NCBI GenBank assembly: GCA_943369295.1
Contig: CALRMU020000001.1
Coordinates: 806,001-870,000 of the forward strand
Source of the DNA: JAKRSE01 sp943369295
Lineage (GTDB): Bacteria; Armatimonadota; Fimbriimonadia; Fimbriimonadales; Fimbriimonadaceae
Direction: 5' to 3'
Length of the DNA: 64,000 bases
Shown here: positions 33,727-43,060 of the stretch, piece by piece
Layout of the letters: every line of letters starts with the position of its first letter
Position numbering within the stretch: position 1 is the stretch's first letter
Program-made: the position numbers and the translations under genes
Notes under the pieces: model-generated
Told to the model about the DNA's origin: nothing
The model's database searches: none
Seen by the model: the letters and a program-made list of their open reading frames with translations, nothing else

Positions 33727-34479
33727 GTGGTTCAAACCAGACGTGCCTTTACTCTGATTGAGCTTTTGGTGGTCATCGCCATCATCGCGATTCTGGCCGC
33801 AATCCTCTTTCCCGTCTTTGCCAAGGCTAAGGAATCGGCGAAGAAAACCACCTGCCTCAGCAATCTTCGCCAGATCGGCACCGCTATGGGGTTGTACTTG
33901 GGCGACTACGATGACTCTCACCCGAACCTGGGCGACCCTTATCTTTGGATTGGCCGCAAGTGGCGCTGGCCTCTTATGCCCTATCTGGCAATCGGCCAAA
34001 AGCAGTCGGCCGACGGCATGAGCGCTGATTCTGGCAGCCCTGCGATTCTTCTTTGCCCTAGCGATCCTCTGGCCGGGCAGAACTATAACTCCACCAGCTA
34101 TTCCTACTCGGCTGCCTTTTATCAGTCGCCCGAAGCGATTGGTCAGATGCGGATTCGGAACCTGATTTTGAGTTTGAATAATCCTGGTGCTGGAGCCGTA
34201 ACGACAACGGTTACCGGGACGATGCCGGCGGAACCAGCGAGGAAAGGGATGTTTGCCGAATGGTCAAATTCTCATGACCACGGGGCAAAGGTGGTTGGTT
34301 TTTGGGGGACTCTTCAGCCTGGCTTAGTGCCGGGGCCGGATAGGTGGGAAGGGGGCAGGACGATGCTCTTTGCTGATCTTCACGCGGCTTTCATTAAGGC
34401 TCGCAGGCAGACTCCTTCGGCGGAGGATTGTCCGGATATCAACTTGACTCCGGGCGGATATTTGGGTAGGGACATTTAG
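33727..34479 (+). CDS. Type IV pilin-like/pseudopilin secretion protein
   Basis: 250 aa from a GTG start. A prepilin leader and hydrophobic helix (RRAFTLIELLVVIAIIAILAAILFPVF) carry Glu at position 5 after the cleavage site. A CLSNLRQIGTAMGLYLGDYDDSHP segment follows, the form common in Armatimonadota and Planctomycetota pseudopilins. A globular C-terminal domain with conserved tryptophans ends in an aromatic and Gly-rich tail. It would be processed by a prepilin peptidase and inserted in the inner membrane or a pilus. Confidence 0.88.
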   Translation: MVQTRRAFTLIELLVVIAIIAILAAILFPVFAKAKESAKKTTCLSNLRQIGTAMGLYLGDYDDSHPNLGDPYLWIGRKWRWPLMPYLAIGQKQSADGMSADSGSPAILLCPSDPLAGQNYNSTSYSYSAAFYQSPEAIGQMRIRNLILSLNNPGAGAVTTTVTGTMPAEPARKGMFAEWSNSHDHGAKVVGFWGTLQPGLVPGPDRWEGGRTMLFADLHAAFIKARRQTPSAEDCPDINLTPGGYLGRDI

Positions 34480-34497
34480 AGTTAATCGCTTTCGACA

Positions 34498-34960
34498 GGG
34501 TTTCGGGTGCCACGACCCTTGGCCGAGGCTGTGAGGACCGGGTCGTGAGGGCTTGCTTCGAAGATGGGCAATTCCCGCCCGACGGCAAGCCGATCGGGAC
34601 GGGGCACCCCACCTTCAGATGTCTCTGCAGTTTGGGTGGCGTGGGTGTAACCCACCAAGCACGGCGGCTCTTTTCAAAGTTCGGGTGCCACGACCCTTGT
34701 CCGAGCCTGTGAGGACTAGGTCGTGAGGGCTTGCTTCGAAGATGGGCAATTCCCGCCCGACGGCAAGCCGATCGGGACGGGGCACCCCACTCGTCAGTGC
34801 AGGGGCGGGGTTGGTCCGGCTCAACGTTTCCTGCTCGACAGCAGGCTGATCGAGCAGGCCACCCAGACTAAAACCTAGGCCCAAAATATCCTCCTCCACC
34901 ACAAACGGGTGACCGGGCATGGCTGCGAGGAACGGGGGGCAGGCCCGGAATAGCCTGCAG
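34498..34960. repeat. Dispersed repeat cluster, inverted orientation, two copies
   Basis: Two ~115-bp copies (34498-34613 and 34678-34792) each contain GGGTGCCACGACCC, GGGCTTGCTTCGAAGATGGG and a final CGATCGGGACGGGGCACCCC. They are the reverse complement of blocks at 49.2-49.9 kb and share the CCCGTCCCGATC core with 29.7 kb. Weaker related sequence continues to about 34960. No gene is visible between 34480 and 35055. Confidence 0.8.
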
Positions 34961-35055
34961 TTTTCGAGGGAGGTCGATTGATTCCGCGGCTGCCCTATTG
35001 GGTTTAGGGCCACAGTTCAACTGAGAGAGTCAAACCGTGGCCCGACCGCATCAAA

Positions 35056-35637
35056 TCAGCCCGTCTTAGGCAGGCCTGGCCCAAAAAGAGCCCACAGGCC
35101 AGGAAGGACACCGGAAGCCACAGCGATCTTGATCGCATCACCAGGCAGGAAGGGAAGAACGCCAGCAAAGAGGGCCTGAGTCAACCCACCGACGTACAAA
35201 CTCAGCTGCAGAGTCCCCATGGTCCAAATGATCAAGCATCCCAGAAGCATCATGCCAACTGACTTGAACAGAGTTCGATCCCAGCCTTTTTCAGCCAGAT
35301 AGCCGATAAGAAAGGCGGCAGGAATAAAGGCTAACAGGTAGCCGCCGGTCGGGCCGAAAAGGACGGCGGGACCAGCTTTGAATGAAGCGAAAACGGGAAG
35401 TCCGCTGGCTCCGGCAATAAGATAAAGAACTTGGCTTAGGGCGCCAAGTCGAGCACCAAGATAAGCGCTCATGACCATGAGGGTCAGGGTTTGAAGAGTG
35501 ATCGGAACAGGTTCGAGAGGAATCTGGATTTGGGCGGTGAGGGTCATCGCGGCAGCGCCGACGATCAAAACCCCCAGTTCCATCGCGCGAGACCGCGAAG
35601 GAGAAGATTGGAGAAACAGGGTTGATTGGTCCATCAC
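35056..35637 (-). CDS. bioY: Biotin transporter S component BioY
   Basis: 192-193 aa with six TM segments; the start is GTG 35637 or ATG 35634. Family features include TAQIQIPLEPVPITLQTL near the first helices, YLGARLGALSQVLYLIAGASGLPVF, and GPTGGYLLAF. BioY takes up biotin, usually with an energy-coupling ECF module; no ecfAT genes are adjacent. It is monocistronic. Confidence 0.92.
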   Translation of the reverse strand: MMDQSTLFLQSSPSRSRAMELGVLIVGAAAMTLTAQIQIPLEPVPITLQTLTLMVMSAYLGARLGALSQVLYLIAGASGLPVFASFKAGPAVLFGPTGGYLLAFIPAAFLIGYLAEKGWDRTLFKSVGMMLLGCLIIWTMGTLQLSLYVGGLTQALFAGVLPFLPGDAIKIAVASGVLPGLWALFGPGLPKTG

Positions 35638-35781
35638 AACATCACGTTAGCATGAGATTTCAGCCCAAAACTCGCTGCCCGGGCCCGGCTAAACCACTTA
35701 GGCTCTAAAGACCCTGCCGTTCATATCGTCCTCTCCAAAAAATGTGCGCGTCGCACTTCCAGAATCGTCTATAACCTGACT

Positions 35782-36351
35782 ATGACCAGCCTTATCGCGA
35801 TGGTTCTTCTCGCCACACCCGGACAGGCTTCCGGCGGGCAGTCTTCACCTCCGGTTGCAGAATTCCCTGCGATCGTAACGAACAAGACGCTCTACGCTAA
35901 AAATGACCTGAGGGGCAAGCCTGCTCCAAAGTTCGAATTCGGCGAGTGGCTGCAGGGCAAGCCCAAGTCATTCGAAGGAAAAACGGTTCTCATTGATTTC
36001 TGGGCAACCTGGTGCGGCCCCTGCCGCGAACTTATTCCGAAGCTGAACGACTGGCACGCCAAGTTCAAAGATGATCTCATCATCGTAGGTTTGAGCGACG
36101 AGAAGGTCGAAACTGTCAAGGCTTTCATGGAGAAAACTAAAGTCAGCTATCCCATGGCTGTCGATGGGAAGAAAACCCTGTCGAATCAGCTTGGCATTGC
36201 AGGAATCCCTCACGTCATGGTCGTTTCACCCGACGGTGTGGTCCGCTGGCAGGGTTTCCCCCCGATGGCAGAAGATCCTCTCACCACAGAGAAGCTTGAG
36301 CAGATCATAAAAGCCGGAAAGGCCCTTGTCAAAGCGCCAGCCGCGCCTTAG
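35782..36351 (+). CDS. TlpA/ResA-like thioredoxin-fold protein, exported
   Basis: 189 aa. An N-terminal signal peptide (MTSLIAMVLLATPGQA) precedes a thioredoxin fold with VLIDFWATWCGPCRELIPKL (redox WCGPC, about residues 73-77) and the cis-Pro loop GIAGIPHVMVV. It probably reduces or isomerises disulfides outside the cytoplasm. It is convergent with the chemotaxis receptor gene. Confidence 0.9.
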   Translation: MTSLIAMVLLATPGQASGGQSSPPVAEFPAIVTNKTLYAKNDLRGKPAPKFEFGEWLQGKPKSFEGKTVLIDFWATWCGPCRELIPKLNDWHAKFKDDLIIVGLSDEKVETVKAFMEKTKVSYPMAVDGKKTLSNQLGIAGIPHVMVVSPDGVVRWQGFPPMAEDPLTTEKLEQIIKAGKALVKAPAAP

Positions 36352-36394
36352 CAAGAGCCAATTCCAGATGAGGATGTGAGGGAAACCTGCGTTT

Positions 36395-38335
36395 TTAGGC
36401 CGCCTTGCTCGCAGGGCGGCCGCTTTCTTCCAGAACGAACCTGCCGACCGATTCCTTGAGTTCAAGGGCGAGGCCGTTGAGCCTCTCTGCCGAAGCTGCC
36501 ACTTCATCAATCTGGGCTTTCTGCTGCTGAACGGCAGCGGCAACAGTCTGAGCAGAGGCTGAGACTTCTTCCGCAGCCGCGCTCATCTCTTCGGCTCCAG
36601 CGGCCGTTTCTTGACTGACAGCAGCAGCGGAGGCAATAGCTTCAGAAACCTGCCTGAACTCGGTCTTGATGGTGGCAACGGTCTCTTCTCCCGATTTAGC
36701 TGCCTTGGCTACATTATCTGTAGCCTGCTGAATCGCTGAGAGCGAGGTGCCTGCCTCGGCTGCTAAACTTGCTCCTTCAGTGATTTCTGCCCCGGAAGCC
36801 TCCATGGCCTTTACGGCGGTGGAAACACCCTGCTGGACCGCCTTAATGAGTTCGGCAATCTGCTTGGCAGAGTGGGTCGAATCTTCAGCCAGCTTTCTCA
36901 CTTCGTCAGCGACGACAGCAAATCCCTTGCCTTGGTCACCGGCCCTTGCTGCTTCAATGGCTGCATTCAGGGCCAAGAGATTGGTCTGCTGGGCAATGCC
37001 TTCAATGGTCTGAACGATGACACCGATCTGTTCGCCCTTCTGTCCAAGTTCAAGAACGGCGTCCGACGTAGCAGACATCTGCTCGCGGATTTTTTCCATG
37101 CTGGCAACGGTTCGGTTCACGGCAGAACTGCCTTCCATGGCCGTTTGCTTGGCCAGATCGGTTGCAGAAATCTGACTGTGGCTGGCTTCTTCAAGTTCAA
37201 GAATCGTCTCGTCAAGTCGCTCAACTGCCATGGCGGCCTGTTCCGCGACCCTTGCCAGACTTTCACTTCCTGTAGCGATCTGCTGAGTGCTTCTGGCCGA
37301 CTCCTCGGCAGATGCGCTGACTTGTGTAATCGTTGTGGCAATGTTTCCTGCCGCATTGCCAGATTCCACTGCAGCTCCTTCCAGCTGGGTTCCGGTTGCA
37401 GCCACGCCTTCGGCGCTTGCCTGGATGTCGTTAAGAATTCGCCCCAGTCCTTTTCTGGTTTCATGGTAGCTGGAAATCGTTGCCTGGACCTTGGCAAGCA
37501 CTTCGTTGAAAGTGCTGCACATCCGACCAAGCTCATCCTTGCTTTGGTGCTCAATCGGGGTTGTCCCGACTTTAATCTCCCTAGTCAAGTCGCCGCTTTC
37601 CATTGCCTTCAATCCTGAGACCAAGCCGGATATACAGATCGCGTTGAGGCTCTGCAGCCTTTGATCTAAGGCGAGGACGGGGGGCAGAATGGCTCGTGAA
37701 AGGGTTAAGCCGCCACCAACGCCGATGAGAAGAGCGATGATCGTAAAGGCAATAACAGACAGCTTCGCTGTTCCAGCCGTGGCCGTCATTTCCTTGCCAT
37801 ATTGCGCAGATTCCATCTTGGCCCTGTCAACCAGATCGTCCAGGGTTCCAACAAATTCTTCTCTGAACTGCGTCCGGGATTCGTTGTCAAGAAGAGACTG
37901 CGCCTGGGAGCTCTTGCCAGCTTCCGCGAGATTGATGATCTGGTCCTCGTATTTGGCCTGAACACTACGTGAGGCCAGAACCTTCTCGAATACCGCTTTT
38001 TGTTCGGCACTGTAGATTGTTGCGTTGAATGCCGTCACCGATCCCTCCCAGGCGGATCTGACTTCAATCAGCTTGGCTTTTTCCTCTGCAATTGTCTGGG
38101 CATTTTTTGCCCAGCCGATTCTCATGATCCTGATCCGGAGGTCTCTGCTGAAGGCCTCCATATCGGAGACAGCGACCAAGCCAGGGACAGAGAACTTGAC
38201 CACTTTGTCACCGCTTGTGGCGAGGCGATTTGTTGAAACTAATCCCACGATTCCCACAACCACGGTCATGATGACGACGAGTCCAAAAGCGATGGCCAGC
38301 TTGGCGCCAATAGCCAAATTGTTAAAAGCTCTCAT
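36395..38335 (-). CDS. Methyl-accepting chemotaxis protein
   Basis: About 646 aa from ATG 38335 (the frame opens at 38350). TM1 lies at about 9-31, followed by a four-helix-bundle sensor with MCP-type periplasmic segment (LRIRIMRIGWAKN), TM2 near 186-208, HAMP, and a long cytoplasmic signalling domain. Its hairpin tip is EGIAQQTNLLALNAAIEAARAG and carries GKGFAVVADEVRKLA. Ala/Glu-rich methylation helices are evident. The ligand is unknown. No che genes are adjacent. Confidence 0.94.
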   Translation of the reverse strand: MRAFNNLAIGAKLAIAFGLVVIMTVVVGIVGLVSTNRLATSGDKVVKFSVPGLVAVSDMEAFSRDLRIRIMRIGWAKNAQTIAEEKAKLIEVRSAWEGSVTAFNATIYSAEQKAVFEKVLASRSVQAKYEDQIINLAEAGKSSQAQSLLDNESRTQFREEFVGTLDDLVDRAKMESAQYGKEMTATAGTAKLSVIAFTIIALLIGVGGGLTLSRAILPPVLALDQRLQSLNAICISGLVSGLKAMESGDLTREIKVGTTPIEHQSKDELGRMCSTFNEVLAKVQATISSYHETRKGLGRILNDIQASAEGVAATGTQLEGAAVESGNAAGNIATTITQVSASAEESARSTQQIATGSESLARVAEQAAMAVERLDETILELEEASHSQISATDLAKQTAMEGSSAVNRTVASMEKIREQMSATSDAVLELGQKGEQIGVIVQTIEGIAQQTNLLALNAAIEAARAGDQGKGFAVVADEVRKLAEDSTHSAKQIAELIKAVQQGVSTAVKAMEASGAEITEGASLAAEAGTSLSAIQQATDNVAKAAKSGEETVATIKTEFRQVSEAIASAAAVSQETAAGAEEMSAAAEEVSASAQTVAAAVQQQKAQIDEVAASAERLNGLALELKESVGRFVLEESGRPASKAA

Positions 38336-38517
38336 TTCACAGATACCCAAAAGAGATCTTCGATCTGGCGTGTAGCGAAGCCTCTACGGGAGAACTTCGG
38401 GCTTTGGCAGATTGAATCTCAGGGGAATCTTTCTAAATTCAGCAAGATTGAGCCAAAATAAGTAAAAATTTGCTTTCCGGGGTATTCCCATGTGGGTGGG
38501 GGGAGACGAGGACAGAT

Positions 38518-39837
38518 TCAGCCCGCTGCCTGGAGCCTTTCGACTCGCCGCCAGCTGACACTCATTGAGAAGAGCTCAGCCACTTGGGCAGCCAGAAGAG
38601 CCAAGCAGACGGTGATGATTCCAGGCAAGGATGCGCTTACTCCCACAATAAGCACCACGGCCATGGTTGTTATATAGGCACCTATCGCCCAGAGCCTTGA
38701 CTGAGTTGCCCGGGCGGCTGTAAGAAAGCCTCTGAGAGCCGATGTGGCCGCCCCGAGTAGGGGGAAGGCAAGGCTCAGAAGAAAGGCCATCTTGGCGAGA
38801 GGGATGAGCTCTGGCTTTGCGCCAAGAACTCCAGCGATCCAAACAGCATCCAAGCCAAAAGCCCAAAAGGCTGCCATGACGAAGGTTAAAACTCCGCCCA
38901 CCTTGAGGCAGAACTTTTGAAGGATCGGCCGAGAGGCTGGTTCGGAACTCAAGGCAATGACCACTTCGGGCAAAGCGAAGGTGGCAGTTCTGAAAAGCCA
39001 AATGAGCGATGAAGCCAGGCTGAAGGCGGCCGCGTTCTGAATGGGGTTAGGCGAGACAGCCAGCGCCCAAGCCAAGAGGGGACCTGTCATCAGGGTGACA
39101 GATGTTGATGCCGTCAAGGGGAAGTGAAATCGAGCTAGGTCGGAGAAGGAAAGATGATCGCCCGTCTCCACTGAAAGAACATTCTCTTTGATTACCGCGC
39201 GGCTGACCCAGTGGACGAAGGCGCTTTCGACGGCAACAGAAGCCATCAATCCGATGGCGGCGGAAGTCAATCCATCCACGTGGAAGATGAAGTGCAGGCC
39301 TAAGGCAAGAATCGCAACAGTCAGGACTCTGAGCAGAGTTCCAAATGAGATCGCCTTTGTCTCTCCTGCTCTGATCAAGATTCCCTGAAGCCACCTTCGC
39401 CAGCCGATCGCCGCGCTCCATAGGGCAAGAATCTGCAGAGGCTGTTGGGCGGCATTGGCGACTTCTGGCTTCAGGTTAAGCAGACCTTGGGTTACCAGAC
39501 CGTAAAGCGGAGTGAAGACGACCAGGGCGTGGACGACCGTCACCCAAAGAATCATCCAAAGAACGAATCTTCGCAAAACATTGAAGTTGGATTTTGTCTT
39601 GCAGAGGGTCGTCGAGGTTGAAAGGAGGTCAATAACTGGCGCCTCAATGAAGATGGCGATTGCCATAACGACATGGAAGGCGGCGGCTTTAACGTCTCCG
39701 GCTTGGCTGCGAGAGATAACAGCGAGGCAGATGGGAGCCTCTGCCGCCATGCAGAGCCAAGAGAAGGCCAGGGGCAAGTAGAAGCTGAGGAGCCGCTTGT
39801 TAGTGAGATCTGCTGCTCCCAAATCTCCCGGCTTCAC
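38518..39837 (-). CDS. MATE/ANKH-like multidrug/oligosaccharide-lipid/polysaccharide superfamily transporter
   Basis: 439 aa with about 12 TM helices. The opening LTNKRLLSFYLPLAFSWLCMAAEAPI and the IEAPVIDLLSTSTTLCK segment resemble bacterial relatives of the progressive ankylosis protein within the MATE/MOP fold. It is probably an exporter or flippase; the substrate is unknown. It diverges into intergenic DNA before the chemotaxis receptor and is transcribed with the aminotransferase upstream (48 bp apart). Confidence 0.7.
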   Translation of the reverse strand: MKPGDLGAADLTNKRLLSFYLPLAFSWLCMAAEAPICLAVISRSQAGDVKAAAFHVVMAIAIFIEAPVIDLLSTSTTLCKTKSNFNVLRRFVLWMILWVTVVHALVVFTPLYGLVTQGLLNLKPEVANAAQQPLQILALWSAAIGWRRWLQGILIRAGETKAISFGTLLRVLTVAILALGLHFIFHVDGLTSAAIGLMASVAVESAFVHWVSRAVIKENVLSVETGDHLSFSDLARFHFPLTASTSVTLMTGPLLAWALAVSPNPIQNAAAFSLASSLIWLFRTATFALPEVVIALSSEPASRPILQKFCLKVGGVLTFVMAAFWAFGLDAVWIAGVLGAKPELIPLAKMAFLLSLAFPLLGAATSALRGFLTAARATQSRLWAIGAYITTMAVVLIVGVSASLPGIITVCLALLAAQVAELFSMSVSWRRVERLQAAG

Positions 39838-39885
39838 TCAGCGGAGAATACTGCCCTCAGTGGCTTCACCCTGGGCCAGAGGGAT

Positions 39886-41154
39886 TCAGACCCCCAAGGC
39901 TGTCAGCAGATCGGCAGTTTCCTGGACCGCCTCTTTGACAATTCCAACTGCCTTATCGGCATCGGCTTCGCTGATGATCAAGGGCGGTTCAAGCCTGATC
40001 ACTCTGGGATTGTTGAGAGTGTAGGCGGCAATGAGTCCCCGCTTAACCATCTGGGCAATCACCAGTTCGCCGACTTCATCTCGAGAGAACTCGACGCCAA
40101 TCATCAAGCCTCTGCCTCTCACTTCACTCACCAAGCCCCCTTCAATCCCGGAAAGGCCCTTCATGATCCTCTCGCCCAAAGTTCGTGATCTCTCACAAAG
40201 GTTCTCTTCAAGAGTGACTTCCAATGCTGCGATTCCGGCTGAACAGGCCAAGGGGTTGCCCCCGAAGGTGGACGTGTGGGCGAGGGGATTGCTGCTGAAG
40301 ACCTTCTCCCAAACCTCCGCCGTCCCCATGCAGGCTCCAATCGGCATGACTCCTCCGCCGAGAGCCTTCGCCAAGGTCATGAGGTCAGGTGAGACCCCTT
40401 CGTGCTCTGCAGCAAAGAGGGTTCCTGTTCGTCCCAGACCTGTCTGGACCTCATCAAGAATCAAGAGAGCTCCGAACTTGTCGCAGAGAGCTCTGGCTTC
40501 GGCGATATAGCCAGGAGGAGCCAAATGAATGCCGCCCTCTCCCTGTAGGGGCTCGAGGATGACTGCGGCAGTTTCACTGTCAACAGCGGCTCGGAGGGCA
40601 TCAAAGTCTCCGAAGGGAACAAAAACTGCTCCCGGAACCAAGGGCTCAAATGGCTTCTGATACTTTTCTCTGCCGGTGACAGAGAGGGCGCCCATGGTCT
40701 TGCCGTGGTATCCGCCCTGGCTCGAAACAAACTTTGTTCTTCCCGTTGCTGCACGGGCGAACTTGAGGGCTGCTTCAACTGCTTCTGCGCCTGAATTGCA
40801 GAAGAAGGTGTAGTCCAAGCCTTCGGGGGCAAGCTCGGCCAATCTCTTGGCGAGTTCTGCCTGTCTTGGTCCGAAGAAGGTCTTGCCCGAAAGGGGCATG
40901 AGGTCAAGCTGATCCTTGACCGCTTGAACGACCTTGGGGTGACGATGCCCGAGGCTGAAGACTCCGTAGCCACCCAGGAAGTCGAGAAACTCTCTTCCTT
41001 CATGGTCGGTGATGTAAACCCCTTCACCCTTGACTTCGGTGCCGAAGCCGGCAAAGGCCATCAGCCTTGCCAGGTAAGGGTTCACATGGTCTTGGTAGAG
41101 AGCCAGAACATGATCATGAAGGGCCTCGCCCCGAAGTGCGCCCGTTGAGGACAT
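39886..41154 (-). CDS. Class III PLP-dependent aminotransferase (putrescine/ornithine-type)
   Basis: 422 aa. PLP-binding features: SGAEAVEAALKFARAATGR (phosphate loop), FVSSQGGYHGKTMGALS, ILDEVQTGLGRTG (Asp stacking site) and LAKALGGGVMPIGA with the Schiff-base Lys. The overall pattern is closest to putrescine or acetylornithine aminotransferases. No arginine-biosynthesis neighbours are present, so a catabolic or polyamine role is likelier. Ends 48 bp before the transporter gene. Confidence 0.85.
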   Translation of the reverse strand: MSSTGALRGEALHDHVLALYQDHVNPYLARLMAFAGFGTEVKGEGVYITDHEGREFLDFLGGYGVFSLGHRHPKVVQAVKDQLDLMPLSGKTFFGPRQAELAKRLAELAPEGLDYTFFCNSGAEAVEAALKFARAATGRTKFVSSQGGYHGKTMGALSVTGREKYQKPFEPLVPGAVFVPFGDFDALRAAVDSETAAVILEPLQGEGGIHLAPPGYIAEARALCDKFGALLILDEVQTGLGRTGTLFAAEHEGVSPDLMTLAKALGGGVMPIGACMGTAEVWEKVFSSNPLAHTSTFGGNPLACSAGIAALEVTLEENLCERSRTLGERIMKGLSGIEGGLVSEVRGRGLMIGVEFSRDEVGELVIAQMVKRGLIAAYTLNNPRVIRLEPPLIISEADADKAVGIVKEAVQETADLLTALGV

Positions 41155-41305
41155 CGTTCAGTGATACCAGGTACAGCCTTGGTTTACGTTTGGTCCTGCC
41201 AGCAGCACTTCGATCACCTGGGCATCCGGATACGAGATGGCCCCCGCTCCTTCAGATCTTTAGCGCAAGGCTGAATTGATCTGATGAGCGGGGGCCGTGG
41301 AAGGG

Positions 41306-42949
41306 TTACTCGCCGTCAGTGGCAGGAATGAGCTGGCTCCACATTTCGTGGACGACCGTGTTCATTCCCAAGCCGCGGGGCAGGGTGACCGTGTGCTTGC
41401 CTCTTTCCTTGGCTACATCCAGAACGTTTTTGTAGCTGTGGCGAGAGAAGCGAATGAGCAGGCAGACGATGTCAGCTTTGTTAACGTAGCCGGAAAGATC
41501 TTCGGTTCTCGTCCACTCTTCGGCTTCTGGCCAGAGCAGCTCGTTGAGGCCAAGGAGCTTTTCGTATTCGTTTTTGCGCCAACCCTGCCTCTTGCTGCCA
41601 CCGACGAAGAGGATGGTCTTGCCTTCCGTCAGGGGCTTAAGAGCCGCCACCTTGTTCAGAAGCTCGGTATCAACCTCCACTTCCTCAATCGGATCTGGCA
41701 TCGCCTTACGGGAGGCTTCCAGCTGATCCTTCTGCAGGTAGCTGTCCAGCTTCATCACGTCACGGTTGGAAGAGCCTTCCAGAGCGTGACGATAGCCGAA
41801 CATGGCCGTCCTCAGGGGCTTGCTCGAAGGCGGAACTCCGGCAGCCAGGGCGGCTTCGACAAGCTTCAAAAGGGCGGCTTCGTCGAACTCGGTGGCGTGG
41901 GCCGTTTCAAACCAGGTCAAGAGATTCTGCAGAGCAGAAGTTGAAGATTCGGCTCTCGCACGAGACTTGCGGATTGATTCTTCTTCGGCAGCTAGGCCCT
42001 TGGCTCGCTTTGCCAAATCGTCCAGGCTGGGAGCATTTTCGAGTCTGCGCCACCAACGAGTGACGGTCGGGACGGCGACATTCAGCTTTTCAAGCCTCTG
42101 GTGGACTTCCTTCTGCTGAGGATCCCATACGTTCATGGCCCTGTCTTCAAAGACTCGGCCAAGGTAAGCCTCGGCGGCGGCGGCAAGTTCGGCTAGCAGG
42201 AGGAATTGGCTGTCATTCAGCCCTTCCTCGGTCTCCATATAGCCGACGGCAGATTCTGCTGCGGCGAGGAACTGATAGCCATGACTCACCTCTTCCCAGA
42301 TCTCCGGGCTGTGGGTGCGCTGGAAGTTGAGAGCGAAGTATTCGCGGCTGAAGGCGTTTTCATCCCACCATGCGCCGAGAATCTGAATCTCATCTCTGAT
42401 CAGTCCGCGGGCAGGGTCTTTAAGGTCTGAGGCGGCCGCGTCCAGCGATCTTCCTTCAGCGATGAGCCCCTTTATCTGAGCTTCGCGCACCCAAGACCAG
42501 CTCATTTCGGCCTGCTCAGACCGAACTCGGTCGAAAAAGTCTTTGAGCCTTCCGCTGAATCTGACTCGCTTGGCCTTGAGGCGATCTTCCTCAGTGACCT
42601 CGGGGACAAGCCTGCGGATCTTTTTGTCTGGTGTCTGGACGGGAGCGGCGGGAGCCGGAGCGTAGGCGACGGAGGGTTCTTTAGCGGCGGTGGAGGCAGT
42701 GGCGGCAGCTTGAGTAGTGTAGGTAGGGGAAGCTGGGGCCTGGACCGCTGGTGCTGATTTTTTGGGTGTTGGAAGCCGGTTTAACTCAAATTCGATCTGT
42801 TCAATTTGAGTACCCCAAGATACAATTTCAGCAATTTTATCTGTGTGCTTCTTAACTTCTTTGAACTTGCCAGAGGACGCTGCCTCTTGTACTAGCTTGC
42901 TGAGCCGTTCTAGCTCTGGTGCAGCTTTACTTAAAAAATCTGATAACAT
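41306..42949 (-). CDS. DUF2325-domain protein with long N-terminal region
   Basis: 547 aa. The C-terminal ~100 residues match DUF2325 (KTILFVGGSKRQGWRKN, KADIVCLLIRFSRHSYKNVLDVAKERGK). Upstream is a helical region of ~430 residues with a Pro/Ala-rich linker near residues 64-115 (APASPTYTTQAAATAST). The function is unknown. Coiled-coil-like N-terminus (LERLSKLVQEAASSGKFKEVKK) suggests oligomerisation. Confidence 0.75.
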   Translation of the reverse strand: MLSDFLSKAAPELERLSKLVQEAASSGKFKEVKKHTDKIAEIVSWGTQIEQIEFELNRLPTPKKSAPAVQAPASPTYTTQAAATASTAAKEPSVAYAPAPAAPVQTPDKKIRRLVPEVTEEDRLKAKRVRFSGRLKDFFDRVRSEQAEMSWSWVREAQIKGLIAEGRSLDAAASDLKDPARGLIRDEIQILGAWWDENAFSREYFALNFQRTHSPEIWEEVSHGYQFLAAAESAVGYMETEEGLNDSQFLLLAELAAAAEAYLGRVFEDRAMNVWDPQQKEVHQRLEKLNVAVPTVTRWWRRLENAPSLDDLAKRAKGLAAEEESIRKSRARAESSTSALQNLLTWFETAHATEFDEAALLKLVEAALAAGVPPSSKPLRTAMFGYRHALEGSSNRDVMKLDSYLQKDQLEASRKAMPDPIEEVEVDTELLNKVAALKPLTEGKTILFVGGSKRQGWRKNEYEKLLGLNELLWPEAEEWTRTEDLSGYVNKADIVCLLIRFSRHSYKNVLDVAKERGKHTVTLPRGLGMNTVVHEMWSQLIPATDGE

Positions 42950-43060
42950 CGTTCAACTCAATCTGAAATCCGGAGTCGCGAAAAGAGAAGGATACTTGCT
43001 AACCTACGCAGACGAAAATTAGTTAATTCTTAATAATTGCCTTTTGTCCTGAGGCACAGA

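Noticed and set aside
36395..36440. GGCCGCC/GGCGGCC hairpin at the end of the chemotaxis receptor gene as a terminator
   Set aside because: The stem lies within the last codons and is followed by TAAAAACG on the transcribed strand, not a T-run.
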